From: Bacteroides sp.
Lineage (GTDB): Bacteria > Bacteroidota > Bacteroidia > Bacteroidales > Muribaculaceae
Assembly: GCA_014802335.1 (NCBI GenBank)
Contig: JAAVCL010000002.1
Span: 1-64,000 of the forward strand
DNA: 64,000 nucleotides
Direction of reading: 5' to 3'
Part shown: positions 1-8,829 of the stretch, one piece after another
Numbering within the stretch: position 1 is the first letter of the stretch
How the letters are laid out: each line of letters begins with the position of its first letter
The notes under the pieces: generated by a model
Databases searched by the model: none
Told to the model about the DNA's origin: nothing
What the model saw: only the letters and a program-made list of their open reading frames with translations
Made by a program: the position numbers and the translations under genes

Positions 1-45
1 TGATTTTAAACACTAACTTGCTTAAAATCAGATTCTTAAAATTTG

Positions 46-119
46 TGGTCCCACTTGGGCTTGAACCAAGGACTCCCTGATTATGAGTCAGGTGCTCTGA
101 CCAACTGAGCTATAGGACC
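46..119 (-). tRNA. tRNA with CAU anticodon (Met or Ile2)
   Basis: The minus strand folds into a complete cloverleaf of 74 nt without an encoded CCA. The acceptor stem is GGTCCTA pairing with TGGGACC, the D arm contains AGCTCAGTTGGT, the anticodon stem CCTGA/TCAGG encloses loop CTCATAA, and the T loop is TTCAAGC. The anticodon is CAT. From sequence alone I cannot separate elongator tRNA-Met from the lysidine-modified tRNA-Ile2, which also carries CAU. The gene stands alone upstream of the AI-2E transporter 3' end. Confidence 0.93.
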
Positions 120-180
120 GGCTCACGTTTCAGATTTGCGTCTGATCGTTTGCGTTTGCAAATTTAATGCTTTTTTTTAT

Positions 181-285
181 TTCTTGCAAGTGTATACCTA
201 ATTTTTTCCAATATATCTCTTATTTTTCAAGTGCATCTCTAATTTTTTCAAGTGTATCGCTTGTTTTTTCAAGTGTATCTCTTGT
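181..285. repeat. Degenerate 21-bp tandem repeat
   Basis: About five degenerate copies of a 21-bp unit (consensus TTTTTTCAAGTGTATCTCTTG) lie just downstream of the AI-2E transporter stop codon. On the minus strand, in the frame one off from the transporter, the unit encodes a heptapeptide repeat of the type TSDTLEK, giving the short ORF at 220-453. That ORF starts inside the transporter gene and is probably not expressed by itself. The rest of the stretch down to the tRNA has no gene. Confidence 0.6.
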
Positions 286-349
286 ATTTTTGGTTGTTTT
301 TTCTTTTTCAGTCCGGCTCTTTTTGATTATTCCTCTTTTGCGCAATGCG

Positions 350-1582
350 TTAGTCGTTTTGTTTCTCTTTTGCGCCTGTCTCCGAGTCTTTGTGCTCTGT
401 TGCCGTCGCCGTGTCATCGGGCGTCGCCGTGTCATCGGATGTCGCGGTGGCACCGGGTGTGGCCGTGGTCACCGTGGTATCGGAGGTCACCGCGGTAGCA
501 TTGGCGGACTGCTTGGGGCGAGGGTTAGAGATGTATTTTTCGTAGTAGGTCAGGATGAGCGAGGTTACGGGCAAGGCTATTATCATTCCGATGATGCCGA
601 GCAAACTTCCCCATATCGAGAGCGAGAGCAGTATCATCGCCGGGTTGAGTCCCATTTCTTTTCCCATTATTCGCGGTGTGAGTATGTAGTCGCATATACT
701 CTGGCTCACGAGGTAGACAAGCAGGCTCTTCCCGAAGAGTGTCACGAAGTGTTCCTCGCCTCCCAATGAGGTGATGAAGCAGATGATTGCCACGGGAATC
801 AGGGTGACATATTGGAAGTATGGTATCATATAGAGGATGCCGACCAGTATGCCCATCGGGATTGCAAGGGGGAGCCTGATTATAGAGAATCCAATGCAGT
901 AGAACACGGCCGCGCAGAGTGCCACCAGTCCTTGCCCGCGGAAGTAGCTTTGCATGCTTTGTTTCACATCATTCACCACTACGAGGGCACGGTCGCGGTA
1001 TTTTCCGGGGAATATGAGTTTAAATCCGCGCACTATGTGGGGATAGTCTATCAGTATGAACAGTAGATATACAAGGGTCAGCGCCCAACCGAGGGTCTGG
1101 AGAATTACGTCTATTGATTCTTCAAGTAGCGATGAGCCTTTGGCCACGAGTTCCTCTATGTGCATTGAGCTGAGAGTCGCCTTTATTTGCTCCGGACTTA
1201 CGTATCGTTCCACAAATATAATAACCGATCGGTAGTAAGCCGGAACGGGCTGCCGCCCGTCTGTCACGTTTTTTATGATCTCTCCTAAATGATCGGCTTC
1301 CGAGATTATGGTCGGAACAAAGATATAGACAAATATCCCCAGAACGGCAAGTATATCAATAAGTGTTACCACGGATGGTAATGTTCTTCCCTTTACGTGC
1401 ATCCAGCGACGGTTAAATTCCACCAGTGGCTGGAGAAGATAGGCAAAGAAGCATGCCACCACAAAGGGAAGCAGCACATTGCTCAGATATCGTATCAGCA
1501 TTATCAGCACCGCGGCAATGGCAATGCCGATTATCAGGCGCATTATGCGGTCTATATTCCAATAAGGAGTCGTATTATTCAT
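350..1582 (-). CDS. AI-2E family transporter (PerM/TqsA-like membrane protein)
   Basis: A 410-residue integral membrane protein of the AI-2E transporter family (Pfam PF01594). It begins with a short cytoplasmic stretch and a pair of hydrophobic segments (IIGIAIAAVLIMLIRYL, LLPFVVACFFAYLL), followed by a soluble central region around residues 95-155 and a C-terminal block of helices including SIIRLPLAIPMGILVGILY and the family-like run ILTPRIMGKEMGLNPAMILL. Members export small molecules or ions; the substrate cannot be told from sequence. Roughly the last 60 residues are an unusual low-complexity Thr/Ala/Asp tail with short repeats (SDDTATPDDTATATE), matching a 17-18 bp repeat in the DNA near 403-500. 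It is a single gene, transcribed toward the tRNA. Family assignment is secure, function is not. Confidence 0.85.
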   Translation of the reverse strand: MNNTTPYWNIDRIMRLIIGIAIAAVLIMLIRYLSNVLLPFVVACFFAYLLQPLVEFNRRWMHVKGRTLPSVVTLIDILAVLGIFVYIFVPTIISEADHLGEIIKNVTDGRQPVPAYYRSVIIFVERYVSPEQIKATLSSMHIEELVAKGSSLLEESIDVILQTLGWALTLVYLLFILIDYPHIVRGFKLIFPGKYRDRALVVVNDVKQSMQSYFRGQGLVALCAAVFYCIGFSIIRLPLAIPMGILVGILYMIPYFQYVTLIPVAIICFITSLGGEEHFVTLFGKSLLVYLVSQSICDYILTPRIMGKEMGLNPAMILLSLSIWGSLLGIIGMIIALPVTSLILTYYEKYISNPRPKQSANATAVTSDTTVTTATPGATATSDDTATPDDTATATEHKDSETGAKEKQND

Positions 1583-1877
1583 TATTTCACTGTGGTAAAA
1601 GTGCGTGTTAACATTTTCTTAATGTGGAAACAATAATTAAAGTATTATGGTTTAAGATAAGCCGAATTGTTAATAAAATTTAATTTTTATTATCAATAGC
1701 TACTATATGCGCGAACCACGGGCGCTTTGTTACGGTTATTCAATTGAAGTCGTTTAAACTTTTAACGGCTTCATTAAGTTAACAATGTCGCCGTCTATTC
1801 TTTAATAATGATTTGCTCGCCTTGGCTTAAGTAGACTTCATTTAATAAGTTAGACAATAACCCCAGCCGCTTTTACA
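1583..1877. other. Divergent intergenic region with GTTTAAAC motif
   Basis: An AT-rich region between the divergent AI-2E transporter and efflux operon. It must hold promoters for both, but I see no clean TTTG/TAnnTTTG pair. It contains one copy of the recurrent intergenic motif GAAGTCGTTTAAACTTTT (1746-1763), which recurs near 38.6, 45.7 and 48.3 kb. Confidence 0.5.
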
Positions 1878-3305
1878 ATGAAAAACGCCTACCAGCGAAC
1901 TCACTTACACCCACGTTTCTTCTTCACTGTCAGCTTGATGATGGCTACGCTAATTGCCGTTGCCGGCGACCATGTGGAGAACCGATCTGAATGGTTGCTC
2001 GACACGGTGCCTCAACATTGGGTTCTTGAGCAGCAATATTTCATGACCACTCCCGACGAAGACCGTTGGTGGCATGAGTTCAACGATCCGGTTTTGGTGG
2101 CATTGATACAGAAAGGGGTTACCAACAATTATGATGTGCAGGTGGCTGCGCGCCGCATCGAGATGGCTCATCAGACCGAGCGGGCCACGAAAGCTGGCTA
2201 TTATCCCACTGTTAACCTGGCGGGGAACTGGACCCGTGAAATGACAGCCTCTACCGTTCATGGCGAGCACCCCCACGAGCAATCCATGAGTTATTTCCAA
2301 TTGGGTCTTGCCGTCAACTGGGAAATTGATTTATTCGGCCGGATCAAGCAGCAGCTCAAGGCCGACCGCGCGAATTATTATGTGTCGGTTGAAGATTACA
2401 ACGCGGCTCAGGTATCGTTGTGTTCCAATCTGGCCAAAGCATATTTTCAGCTTCGGCTTGCCCAGGAACAGGTGAAGATTGCCGAGGCGAATGTGGCAAT
2501 TGTCGAAAAGCAAAAGGTATTGGCCGATGCCCGTTATGAAGCGGGATTACGCCCCCTGCTCGATGAGGTTCAGGCACGGATGTCGGTGGTACAGACACGC
2601 GCCACTCTGCCCCAGCTTCGCGCCAATGTCCGCACTTATTTGAACCAGGTGGCGCTCCTGGTGGGTGAATATCCCGACAAACTTGAATATCTTCTTGAAG
2701 ATTCCGCACTCCCGTCTGCCCCCGAGCCGGGCAACGTGGCCGATCCTCAAGCCCTGTTGCGCCGTCGGCCCGACATAGTTAGCGCCGAGCAACAGCTGGC
2801 CGCCACCGCTGCCCAAATCGGCATTGCGAAAAAAGACTTCCTCCCCACCCTTTCGGTTACGGCCCACGTGGGCACTCAGGCCCACACGCTGAGTCAGATT
2901 TTCAGTAATAACGCCTATTATTACACCGTGTTACCCACACTGACGTGGACCGTCTTCGACGGTATGGCCCGCAATGCCAAATTAGCGCAGGCCCGATTGC
3001 AAATGGAGTCGCAGATTGATTCTTATAATCTTACGGTCATGACGGCCGTTTCCGAGGTAAACAACGCCATGCTTTCCTGGCAAAGCATCGGCGAGCAGAT
3101 TATATACCAGGAAATGATATTGAAGGATGCGCGCAAGCAACTCGAATTGCAGACAGACCGCTATCTTCAGGGTCTCAACGGGTTTTCGGATATTGCCGGC
3201 GCCCAGGCACAAGTGTTGCAGTATGAAAATTCTCTTATACAGCTCAAAGCCTCGCAGCTGGCGGCAATCGTAACTCTTTACACTGCTTTGGGCGGTGGTT
3301 TCTGA
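1878..3305 (+). CDS. RND efflux outer-membrane channel, TolC/OprM (NodT) family
   Basis: A 475-residue outer membrane efflux protein forming the exit duct of a tripartite RND pump. After a hydrophobic N-terminal segment (FFFTVSLMMATLIAVAG) the mature part shows the two repeated OEP halves: residues around 80-270, including VNWEIDLFGRIKQQLKADRA, and around 290-475, including LLRRRPDIVSAEQQLAATAAQIGIAKK. The motifs WEIDLFGR and RRRPDI are characteristic of the NodT/OprM branch. Most members of this branch are lipoproteins, but no lipobox cysteine is present here, so this one is probably cleaved by signal peptidase I. It is the first gene of the operon, before the adaptor and pump genes, an order common in Bacteroidetes. 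Confidence 0.92.
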   Translation: MKNAYQRTHLHPRFFFTVSLMMATLIAVAGDHVENRSEWLLDTVPQHWVLEQQYFMTTPDEDRWWHEFNDPVLVALIQKGVTNNYDVQVAARRIEMAHQTERATKAGYYPTVNLAGNWTREMTASTVHGEHPHEQSMSYFQLGLAVNWEIDLFGRIKQQLKADRANYYVSVEDYNAAQVSLCSNLAKAYFQLRLAQEQVKIAEANVAIVEKQKVLADARYEAGLRPLLDEVQARMSVVQTRATLPQLRANVRTYLNQVALLVGEYPDKLEYLLEDSALPSAPEPGNVADPQALLRRRPDIVSAEQQLAATAAQIGIAKKDFLPTLSVTAHVGTQAHTLSQIFSNNAYYYTVLPTLTWTVFDGMARNAKLAQARLQMESQIDSYNLTVMTAVSEVNNAMLSWQSIGEQIIYQEMILKDARKQLELQTDRYLQGLNGFSDIAGAQAQVLQYENSLIQLKASQLAAIVTLYTALGGGF

Positions 3306-3381
3306 AAGGCTTGATAAAGGTTCTGATTTTACCACTTTATCCCCGCTAAGTTTTATAAATTCCATTGTAAACATTTCCACT

Positions 3382-4506
3382 ATGAAAAATATTACCGCTG
3401 TGAAAGCCACACTCCTTTTCACCCTTATTGCCATAATGGCCGTCGGCTGCAAACGTAAAGACCCGGATGCTTCCCGTGAAGCTCCCGAAATAAACGTTGC
3501 CGAAGTCACCACAGATTCCATCGTGCTTCATAACGATTATCCCGGCTATCTTGAAGCTCACACCAAGGCCGAGGTTGTAGGGGAAGTCAGCGGCCGCCTT
3601 CTTACCCAGAATTTCACATCCGGAAGCTATGTCACCAAGGGCCAGGTGTTGTTTACCATCGAGTCCACCACCTACAGCGATGCCGTTCGGGAAGCAGAAG
3701 CCTCATTGGCCTCGGCCGCCAGCCAACGCGATTACTATTCATCTCAAAGCACGGCAATGCAGAAGGCCTACGAAAAGGAAGCTGTTTCCAAAATGGAGCT
3801 GCTCCAGTCGCAGAGTTCGTTGCGACAGGCTGAAGCTTCAATAGCAAGTGCCTCGGCGCAACTTGAAAACGCACGCACAAAACTATCGAAATGCACGGTG
3901 CGCGCCCCCATTTCTGGATATATCACACTGAATGAAGTTTCCGTTGGCAATTATATCAACGGCGAGGGCAACCCGCAGGTGCTGGCCACTATCTACGACA
4001 ACACCCTTTTTGATGCTGTCTTTTCGATTGAAGACGACCAATACCCTAAGCTTTTAGGAGCCGATAAAGGGGAAGGCTCGGTGCTGTATAGCAACATGCC
4101 GCTGAAATTCCAGACTTCCCTCCCCCATTCCTACACTGCCGACCTTTATTACGTGGCGCCGTCGGTGAATTCTTCCACAGGCTCGCTGCAACTGGTGGGA
4201 AAAGTCAACAATATCGACAACGAACTTAAAGACGGAATGTATGTCACCATCTCACTCCCCTACGGCACAAATCCGCGTGCCATGGTGGTGAAGGATGCAG
4301 CTCTCTCCACCGACCAGCTCGGCAAGTATCTCTATGTGGTGAACGATTCGAACAAGGTGGTTTACACCCCGGTTACGGTGGGTCCGCTTTATCACGATTC
4401 GTTGCGCGTTATAGAAAAAGGACTCAAGCCGGGGCAGAAATATGTGACCGAAGCCCTTCTCACCGTGCGCAACGGTATGACCGTCAAGCCAATTCTCAAG
4501 AAATAG
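3382..4506 (+). CDS. RND efflux periplasmic adaptor (AcrA/MexA type lipoprotein)
   Basis: A 374-residue membrane fusion protein that links the inner-membrane RND pump to the outer-membrane channel. The ORF track opens at 3295, but ATG 3382 starts a proper lipoprotein signal (MKNITAVKATLLFTLIAIMAVGC), with lipobox AVGC and Cys23, so that start is chosen. It lies 76 bp after the TolC gene. The biotinyl-lipoyl half (YLEAHTKAEVVGEVSGRLL) is followed by an alpha-helical hairpin rich in Ala, Ser and Gln (about residues 105-165), the second lipoyl half (KCTVRAPISGYITLNEVSVG), and beta-barrel and membrane-proximal domains ending in LTVRNGMTVKPILKK. Substrates are unknown. Confidence 0.92.
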   Translation: MKNITAVKATLLFTLIAIMAVGCKRKDPDASREAPEINVAEVTTDSIVLHNDYPGYLEAHTKAEVVGEVSGRLLTQNFTSGSYVTKGQVLFTIESTTYSDAVREAEASLASAASQRDYYSSQSTAMQKAYEKEAVSKMELLQSQSSLRQAEASIASASAQLENARTKLSKCTVRAPISGYITLNEVSVGNYINGEGNPQVLATIYDNTLFDAVFSIEDDQYPKLLGADKGEGSVLYSNMPLKFQTSLPHSYTADLYYVAPSVNSSTGSLQLVGKVNNIDNELKDGMYVTISLPYGTNPRAMVVKDAALSTDQLGKYLYVVNDSNKVVYTPVTVGPLYHDSLRVIEKGLKPGQKYVTEALLTVRNGMTVKPILKK

Positions 4507-4527
4507 TCTCTTCAACACCCCCGCTCC

Positions 4528-7500
4528 ATGTTCTCGAAATTCTTTATTAATCGCCCGATATTCGCCACGGTGCTGGCCATTCTTATGGTTATAGCCGGAG
4601 CTATATGCGTATTTACACTTCCAATTGCACAATATCCCGACATCACCCCGCCGACAGTCACCGTTTCCGCCACCTATCCCGGAGCGAACGCACGCACGGT
4701 GGCACAGGCCGTGGGCGTGCCTATCGAAGCGCAGGTGAACGGTGTGGAAGGAATGTTGTATATGAGTTCTTCAAGTTCCGACGGTTCCTATTCACTCACC
4801 ATTACCTTTGAAAACGGCACAGATCTTGACCAGGCTGCCATTAACGTTCAGAACCGCATGTCGCAAGTAACGTCCACTCTGCCCGAGGCCGTTACGCAAC
4901 AAGGCGTGAGCGTGCGGAAGGAGTCGACCAATCAGGTTCTGTTCTGCACGCTCGAGAGCGATGACCCGGAGCGTTATGACGCTCTCTATCTGGCCAACTA
5001 TGCACAGTTGAATCTTGTCGACCCTCTGTCGCGGGTGGAGGGCGTGGGCGGCGTGCAGGCTTTCGGCGCAGGGAAATACAGTATGCGCGTGTGGCTTGAC
5101 CCCGAGGCCATGCGGGCTCGTTCTGTCACGCCGGCCGATGTGGATGCAGCCATCAATTCCCAGAATATTGAAGTATCGGCCGGGCAGGTGGGTAATCCCC
5201 CCGGCAACACTTCTACCGAATTTCAATTCACCCTCACCAGTCAGGGCCAGCTGAAGACCCCTGAAGAATTCGGGAATATAATTATCCGCACCGATAAAAG
5301 CGGAATTTTGCGACTCAAGGATATTGCGCGTGTTGAACTCGGCAGTCAGAGCTATGATATGGTGTCGCGCGTCAATGGCAAGGAAGTGGCTTTGCTCGGA
5401 ATCCAGCAGTTGCCCGGCGCCAATGCAATTGAAGTGGCCGACGGCTCGCTCAAGGAACTCGACCAACTTGCCCAATATTTTCCCGACGGAGTGCATTACC
5501 GGGTTATTCTCAACACCACCGACTTTGTTCGCGAGTCGCTGAGCGATGTTGTCACCACCTTCTTTCTCACCAGCCTGATTGTGATGATCGTTATTCTGCT
5601 CTTCCTTCAGAACTGGCGCGCCGTGGTGATTCCGATGATAACCATTCCGGTGTCGTTGATCGCAACCTTCGCCGTAATGAAAATCATGGGCTTTTCGCTC
5701 AATACACTCACATTGTTCGGACTTGTGCTGGCCATCGCCATTGTGGTAGACGACGCGATCGTGGTGGTGGAGGATTGTTCGCGACTTGTCGATAAGGGCA
5801 CGCTCACTTCCCGCCAGGCTGCCGTAAAGGCTATGAACGAACTCACAGGCCCAGTTATCGGCGAAGTTCTCGTGCTTATGGCCGTCTTTATCCCCACTGC
5901 CTTTATCTCTGGCATCACCGGGCAGCTCTACAAGCAATTCGCACTCACCATTGCGGTTTCAACAGCATTCTCGGGCTTCAACGCCCTTACGCTCACCCCG
6001 GCTCTCTGCGCCTTGATGCTGAAACCGAGAAAACCTGCCAAATTCTTTATCTACCGCTGGTTTACAAAAGGGTTTGACAAGACTCTGCAGCTTTACGAGC
6101 GCACCATCGGGCGTCTTTTAAGATACCCGGGCACGACGCTGGCCATTTACGGTGCGTTGGCCGTCGTATCGCTGATATGGTTTGTAAATCGACCCTCCAC
6201 ATATATTCCTTCCGAGGATATGGGATACTTCATGGGGTCGGTGGAACTTCCCACCGGTGCCTCAATGGAACGCACTGAGAAAGTGGTGAATGCCATTGCT
6301 GCCGACATAAAACGCGAGATTCCACAGGTAAAAGATGTGATGAGCGTCACCGGCTTTTCCATGATGGGTGGAGGCGCCGCATCAAATATGGCCTCGTTCA
6401 ACATCATGCTTGTGCCTTGGAAAGACCGCGGCAAAGACGGCACAATCAACGACATCATAGCACGCGCCGAAGAAATAGCATCCCGTCATCAGGAAGCCCT
6501 GTGCTTCTTCCTCAATCCCCCCGCCATTCAGGGACTCGGCGTTTCTTCCGGACTGCAGATGCAACTTCTTGACATCAACAATCTCGGGGCGCAGCAGATG
6601 AAGCAGGCAATTTCCGACCTTTCGGCCGCCGCCGAGAAAGACCCGCGCATTGCCTCCATCTCCACGCTCTATCAAGGCACCGTGCCTCAATTTTCGATCG
6701 ATATAGACCGTAATCGTGCCGAGATGCAGGGAGTTGGCATATCCGACATCTATCAGGTGCTGGGCCAATATATGGGTGCAAGCTATGTTAATGATTTCGT
6801 TGACTTCGACCGCACGTTCCAGGTAACGATGCAGGCCGACGGGGTAGCCCGCGCAAACCCCGACGATGTTCTGAAGCTCAGTGTGCGCAATTCTCAGGGA
6901 GAAATGGTGCCCTTCTCTTCTTTCGCGAAAATAAAGGAAACCATGGGCGAGCCGAATGTCAGCCGTTACAATATGTACACCACGGCCTCGGTAACTGCAA
7001 CTCCAGCTCATGGCGTAAGCTCGAGCGAAGGCATCGAGGCAATGGAGCAACTTGTGTCGGACACTCTGGGAAAGAACTACTCTTACGCATGGACCGGAAT
7101 GGCATATCAGGAAACACAATCGGGCACAACCGTATCCATCGTGTTCATCTTTGCCATTATAATGACGCTGCTGGTTTTGGCTGCCCAATATGAAAGCTGG
7201 ACCGACCCGATTGCCGTCGTTCTTGCCATGCCGATAGCCGTGCTCGGAGCTCTTCTCGGCACAATGTTCATGAACGAAAGCATCAGCATCTACACCCAGA
7301 TCGGTCTTATACTCGTGCTGGGTATGTCGGCAAAAAATGCCATTCTGATCGTGGAATATGCCATGGACTTCCGAAAGGCCGGACAACCCATAATCAAAGC
7401 CGCCCACGATGCCGGAGTAATCAGATTCCGCCCGATCCTCATGACCGCCTTAGCCTTCATATTCGGAGTGATGCCGATGTTGTTTTCAACAGGTGCAGGC

Positions 7501-7719
7501 GCGAATTCGCGCATCGATTTAGGCACCGTCGTTGTTTTCGGCATGATAATCAATGCGTTGATCGGCACCACCTGTGTGCCGGCTTTCTGGGTGGTGATGC
7601 AGCGCCTTCAGGAGAAATTCCGCGGTTCGCGCACCACAACGGCAAACAGCACTTCTTCGCCCGGTCTTTCCTCATCTTCGGGGGCACCGGCCGCATCCGA
7701 CAGTGCAAACGAAGTGTGA
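4528..7719 (+). CDS. RND efflux pump permease, HAE1 (AcrB/MexB) family
   Basis: A 1063-residue proton-driven inner-membrane transporter, normal length for hydrophobe/amphiphile RND pumps. It opens with the typical MFSKFFINRPIFATVLAILM segment. The proton-relay aspartate pair is present in TM4 (LAIAIVVDDAIVVVED) and the conserved lysine in TM10 (GMSAKNAILIVEYAMDF). Two large periplasmic loops lie at about residues 40-330 and 560-870, as expected from internal duplication. It forms a pump with the two genes just upstream (21 bp gap). The C-terminal tail after VVMQRLQEKF is Ser/Thr/Ala-rich (TTTANSTSSPGLSSSSGAPA), and its last 112 bp are antisense to the end of the thioesterase gene. Likely exports drugs, bile salts or fatty compounds, but the substrate is inference. 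Confidence 0.95.
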   Translation: MFSKFFINRPIFATVLAILMVIAGAICVFTLPIAQYPDITPPTVTVSATYPGANARTVAQAVGVPIEAQVNGVEGMLYMSSSSSDGSYSLTITFENGTDLDQAAINVQNRMSQVTSTLPEAVTQQGVSVRKESTNQVLFCTLESDDPERYDALYLANYAQLNLVDPLSRVEGVGGVQAFGAGKYSMRVWLDPEAMRARSVTPADVDAAINSQNIEVSAGQVGNPPGNTSTEFQFTLTSQGQLKTPEEFGNIIIRTDKSGILRLKDIARVELGSQSYDMVSRVNGKEVALLGIQQLPGANAIEVADGSLKELDQLAQYFPDGVHYRVILNTTDFVRESLSDVVTTFFLTSLIVMIVILLFLQNWRAVVIPMITIPVSLIATFAVMKIMGFSLNTLTLFGLVLAIAIVVDDAIVVVEDCSRLVDKGTLTSRQAAVKAMNELTGPVIGEVLVLMAVFIPTAFISGITGQLYKQFALTIAVSTAFSGFNALTLTPALCALMLKPRKPAKFFIYRWFTKGFDKTLQLYERTIGRLLRYPGTTLAIYGALAVVSLIWFVNRPSTYIPSEDMGYFMGSVELPTGASMERTEKVVNAIAADIKREIPQVKDVMSVTGFSMMGGGAASNMASFNIMLVPWKDRGKDGTINDIIARAEEIASRHQEALCFFLNPPAIQGLGVSSGLQMQLLDINNLGAQQMKQAISDLSAAAEKDPRIASISTLYQGTVPQFSIDIDRNRAEMQGVGISDIYQVLGQYMGASYVNDFVDFDRTFQVTMQADGVARANPDDVLKLSVRNSQGEMVPFSSFAKIKETMGEPNVSRYNMYTTASVTATPAHGVSSSEGIEAMEQLVSDTLGKNYSYAWTGMAYQETQSGTTVSIVFIFAIIMTLLVLAAQYESWTDPIAVVLAMPIAVLGALLGTMFMNESISIYTQIGLILVLGMSAKNAILIVEYAMDFRKAGQPIIKAAHDAGVIRFRPILMTALAFIFGVMPMLFSTGAGANSRIDLGTVVVFGMIINALIGTTCVPAFWVVMQRLQEKFRGSRTTTANSTSSPGLSSSSGAPAASDSANEV

Positions 7720-8420
7720 AGATCATCGTCAACCCGCAGCAATCTCACGGTCTCTCCATAACGGGCTTCGCGCAGGAACGACAATTCGAGCCTGCGCACG
7801 AAGCTGCGGTCCATTTCTTCTAACGTAAACATATTCATCAGCAGAGAAACATAACGCACCGTGTTGACATGGCGATAGAAATCAAGGTCGCAATAACCAA
7901 ACACGTGGTTCACCCCCGGCGCAGTGGCTCGTATGGCCCCGCGTGGCAATTCACCGCTAAAGTTCATTGGCACGATTGCCGTGTGCTTACTTATCCGGTC
8001 GATTGGGCAGCGTGTACCGTCAATCATTTCATCGCTGAGGCTCAGATGCGACAAGCCGGCATTTGAGCGCGTGGCCATGTCGAGCACCATCCACACCGAT
8101 GTGGCATACCCTATCGGCTTGCCATCTTCACCGTCAACCCTGAAATTACGCACGGAAAAATGACGGTTCCAAGATTCAACCCACGTGCTGAGAGTGTAGG
8201 TCTCATTCACGCGCGGATAACGTTCCATCTCAATTGCTATGCGCGACAACACCCATCCACAACCCAAATGATCCATCACCGGATTCCCGATACCGAGACT
8301 GTTGGCATGGGCGGTAGCAATATCAATGATTTTTGAAGTCAAGAGGGGCAGCGACATCTCGCGCTCTGCATTCGACTCCCCTGCTGAAAGAAAAAAAGAC
8401 TGAGAATAAACAGATTCCAT
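7608..8420 (-). CDS. Acyl-ACP thioesterase (FatA/FatB-like)
   Basis: A 270-residue double hot-dog protein of the acyl-ACP thioesterase family (PF01643), which releases fatty acids from acyl carrier protein in the cytoplasm. The N-terminal half carries GWVLSRIAIEMERYPRVNET and STWVESWNRHFSVRNFRV, typical of the family. The second half contains DLDFYRHVNTVRYVSLLMN, the expected D-x(n)-HVN-x(2)-Y catalytic-type motif. The gene is convergent with the RND pump gene and overlaps it by 112 bp; the overlap encodes the C-terminal region (SDAAGAPEDEERPGEEVLF), so both tails are constrained. Upstream of its start lies the REP repeat island. Confidence 0.9.
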   Translation of the reverse strand: MESVYSQSFFLSAGESNAEREMSLPLLTSKIIDIATAHANSLGIGNPVMDHLGCGWVLSRIAIEMERYPRVNETYTLSTWVESWNRHFSVRNFRVDGEDGKPIGYATSVWMVLDMATRSNAGLSHLSLSDEMIDGTRCPIDRISKHTAIVPMNFSGELPRGAIRATAPGVNHVFGYCDLDFYRHVNTVRYVSLLMNMFTLEEMDRSFVRRLELSFLREARYGETVRLLRVDDDLHTSFALSDAAGAPEDEERPGEEVLFAVVVREPRNFS

Positions 8421-8829
8421 AGTTATTTAGGTTTTAGGTGTTAGGCGTTAGGTTTTAGGCGTTGGGTTTTAGGCGTTAGGTAGTAGGGACGTGATTCTTC
8501 ACGTCCGGGCAGACCCCAATACCCTGCGTCCCGGCAGAGTTCATTACCTTGCGTCGGTCCGGACGTGAAGAATCACGTCCCTACACTCGTCCGGTAATGA
8601 ATCGTAACGACCGTCCGGTAATGCCACCGGTAATTCGACGATATTTACCCAGACGTGGCGCGCCACGTCCCTACACTTGTCCGGTAATGAATCGTAGCGA
8701 CCGTCCGGTAATGAATGGTGTCGGCAAATGTAGGGACATGGCGTGCCATGTCTGAACGTTACGACGGGTAATTCGGCGATGTTTGCCCGGACGTGAAGAA
8801 TCACGTCCCTACTACCTAACGCCTAACGC
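8421..8829. repeat. REP-like palindrome cluster bounded by 40-bp inverted repeats and heptamer arrays
   Basis: No gene; the stretch is entirely repeat DNA. A heptamer-like array (TTAGGCG/TTAGGTT units) occupies 8425-8482. Two identical 40-bp sequences in inverted orientation (8472-8511 and 8784-8823) bound a 352-bp element, each holding a hairpin GGACGTGA-TTCT-TCACGTCC. Two further palindromes lie inside: GACGTGGCGCGCCACGTC (8652-8669) and GACATGGCGTGCCATGTC (8735-8752). Spacers repeat GTCCGGTAATGAATCGTA twice. The array of CCTAACG units at 8813-8829 runs into the RAYT stop. Related palindromes occur at 22.99, 62.95 and 63.7-64 kb. The ORFs called here in several frames are shadows. Confidence 0.85.

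Noticed and set aside
4792-5937. 381-residue minus-strand ORF opposite the RND pump gene
   Set aside because: Antisense to strongly conserved AcrB-type sequence; no homologous pattern recognised.
8544-8804. ORFs of 60-86 residues inside the REP cluster, both strands
   Set aside because: Their repeats mirror the DNA repeats (DGRYDSLPD..RDV), with no signal, start context or protein-like composition.
8421-8829. CRISPR array
   Set aside because: Direct repeats exist, but spacing is irregular, units are palindromic and inverted copies occur, with no cas genes; the REP-like explanation fits better.
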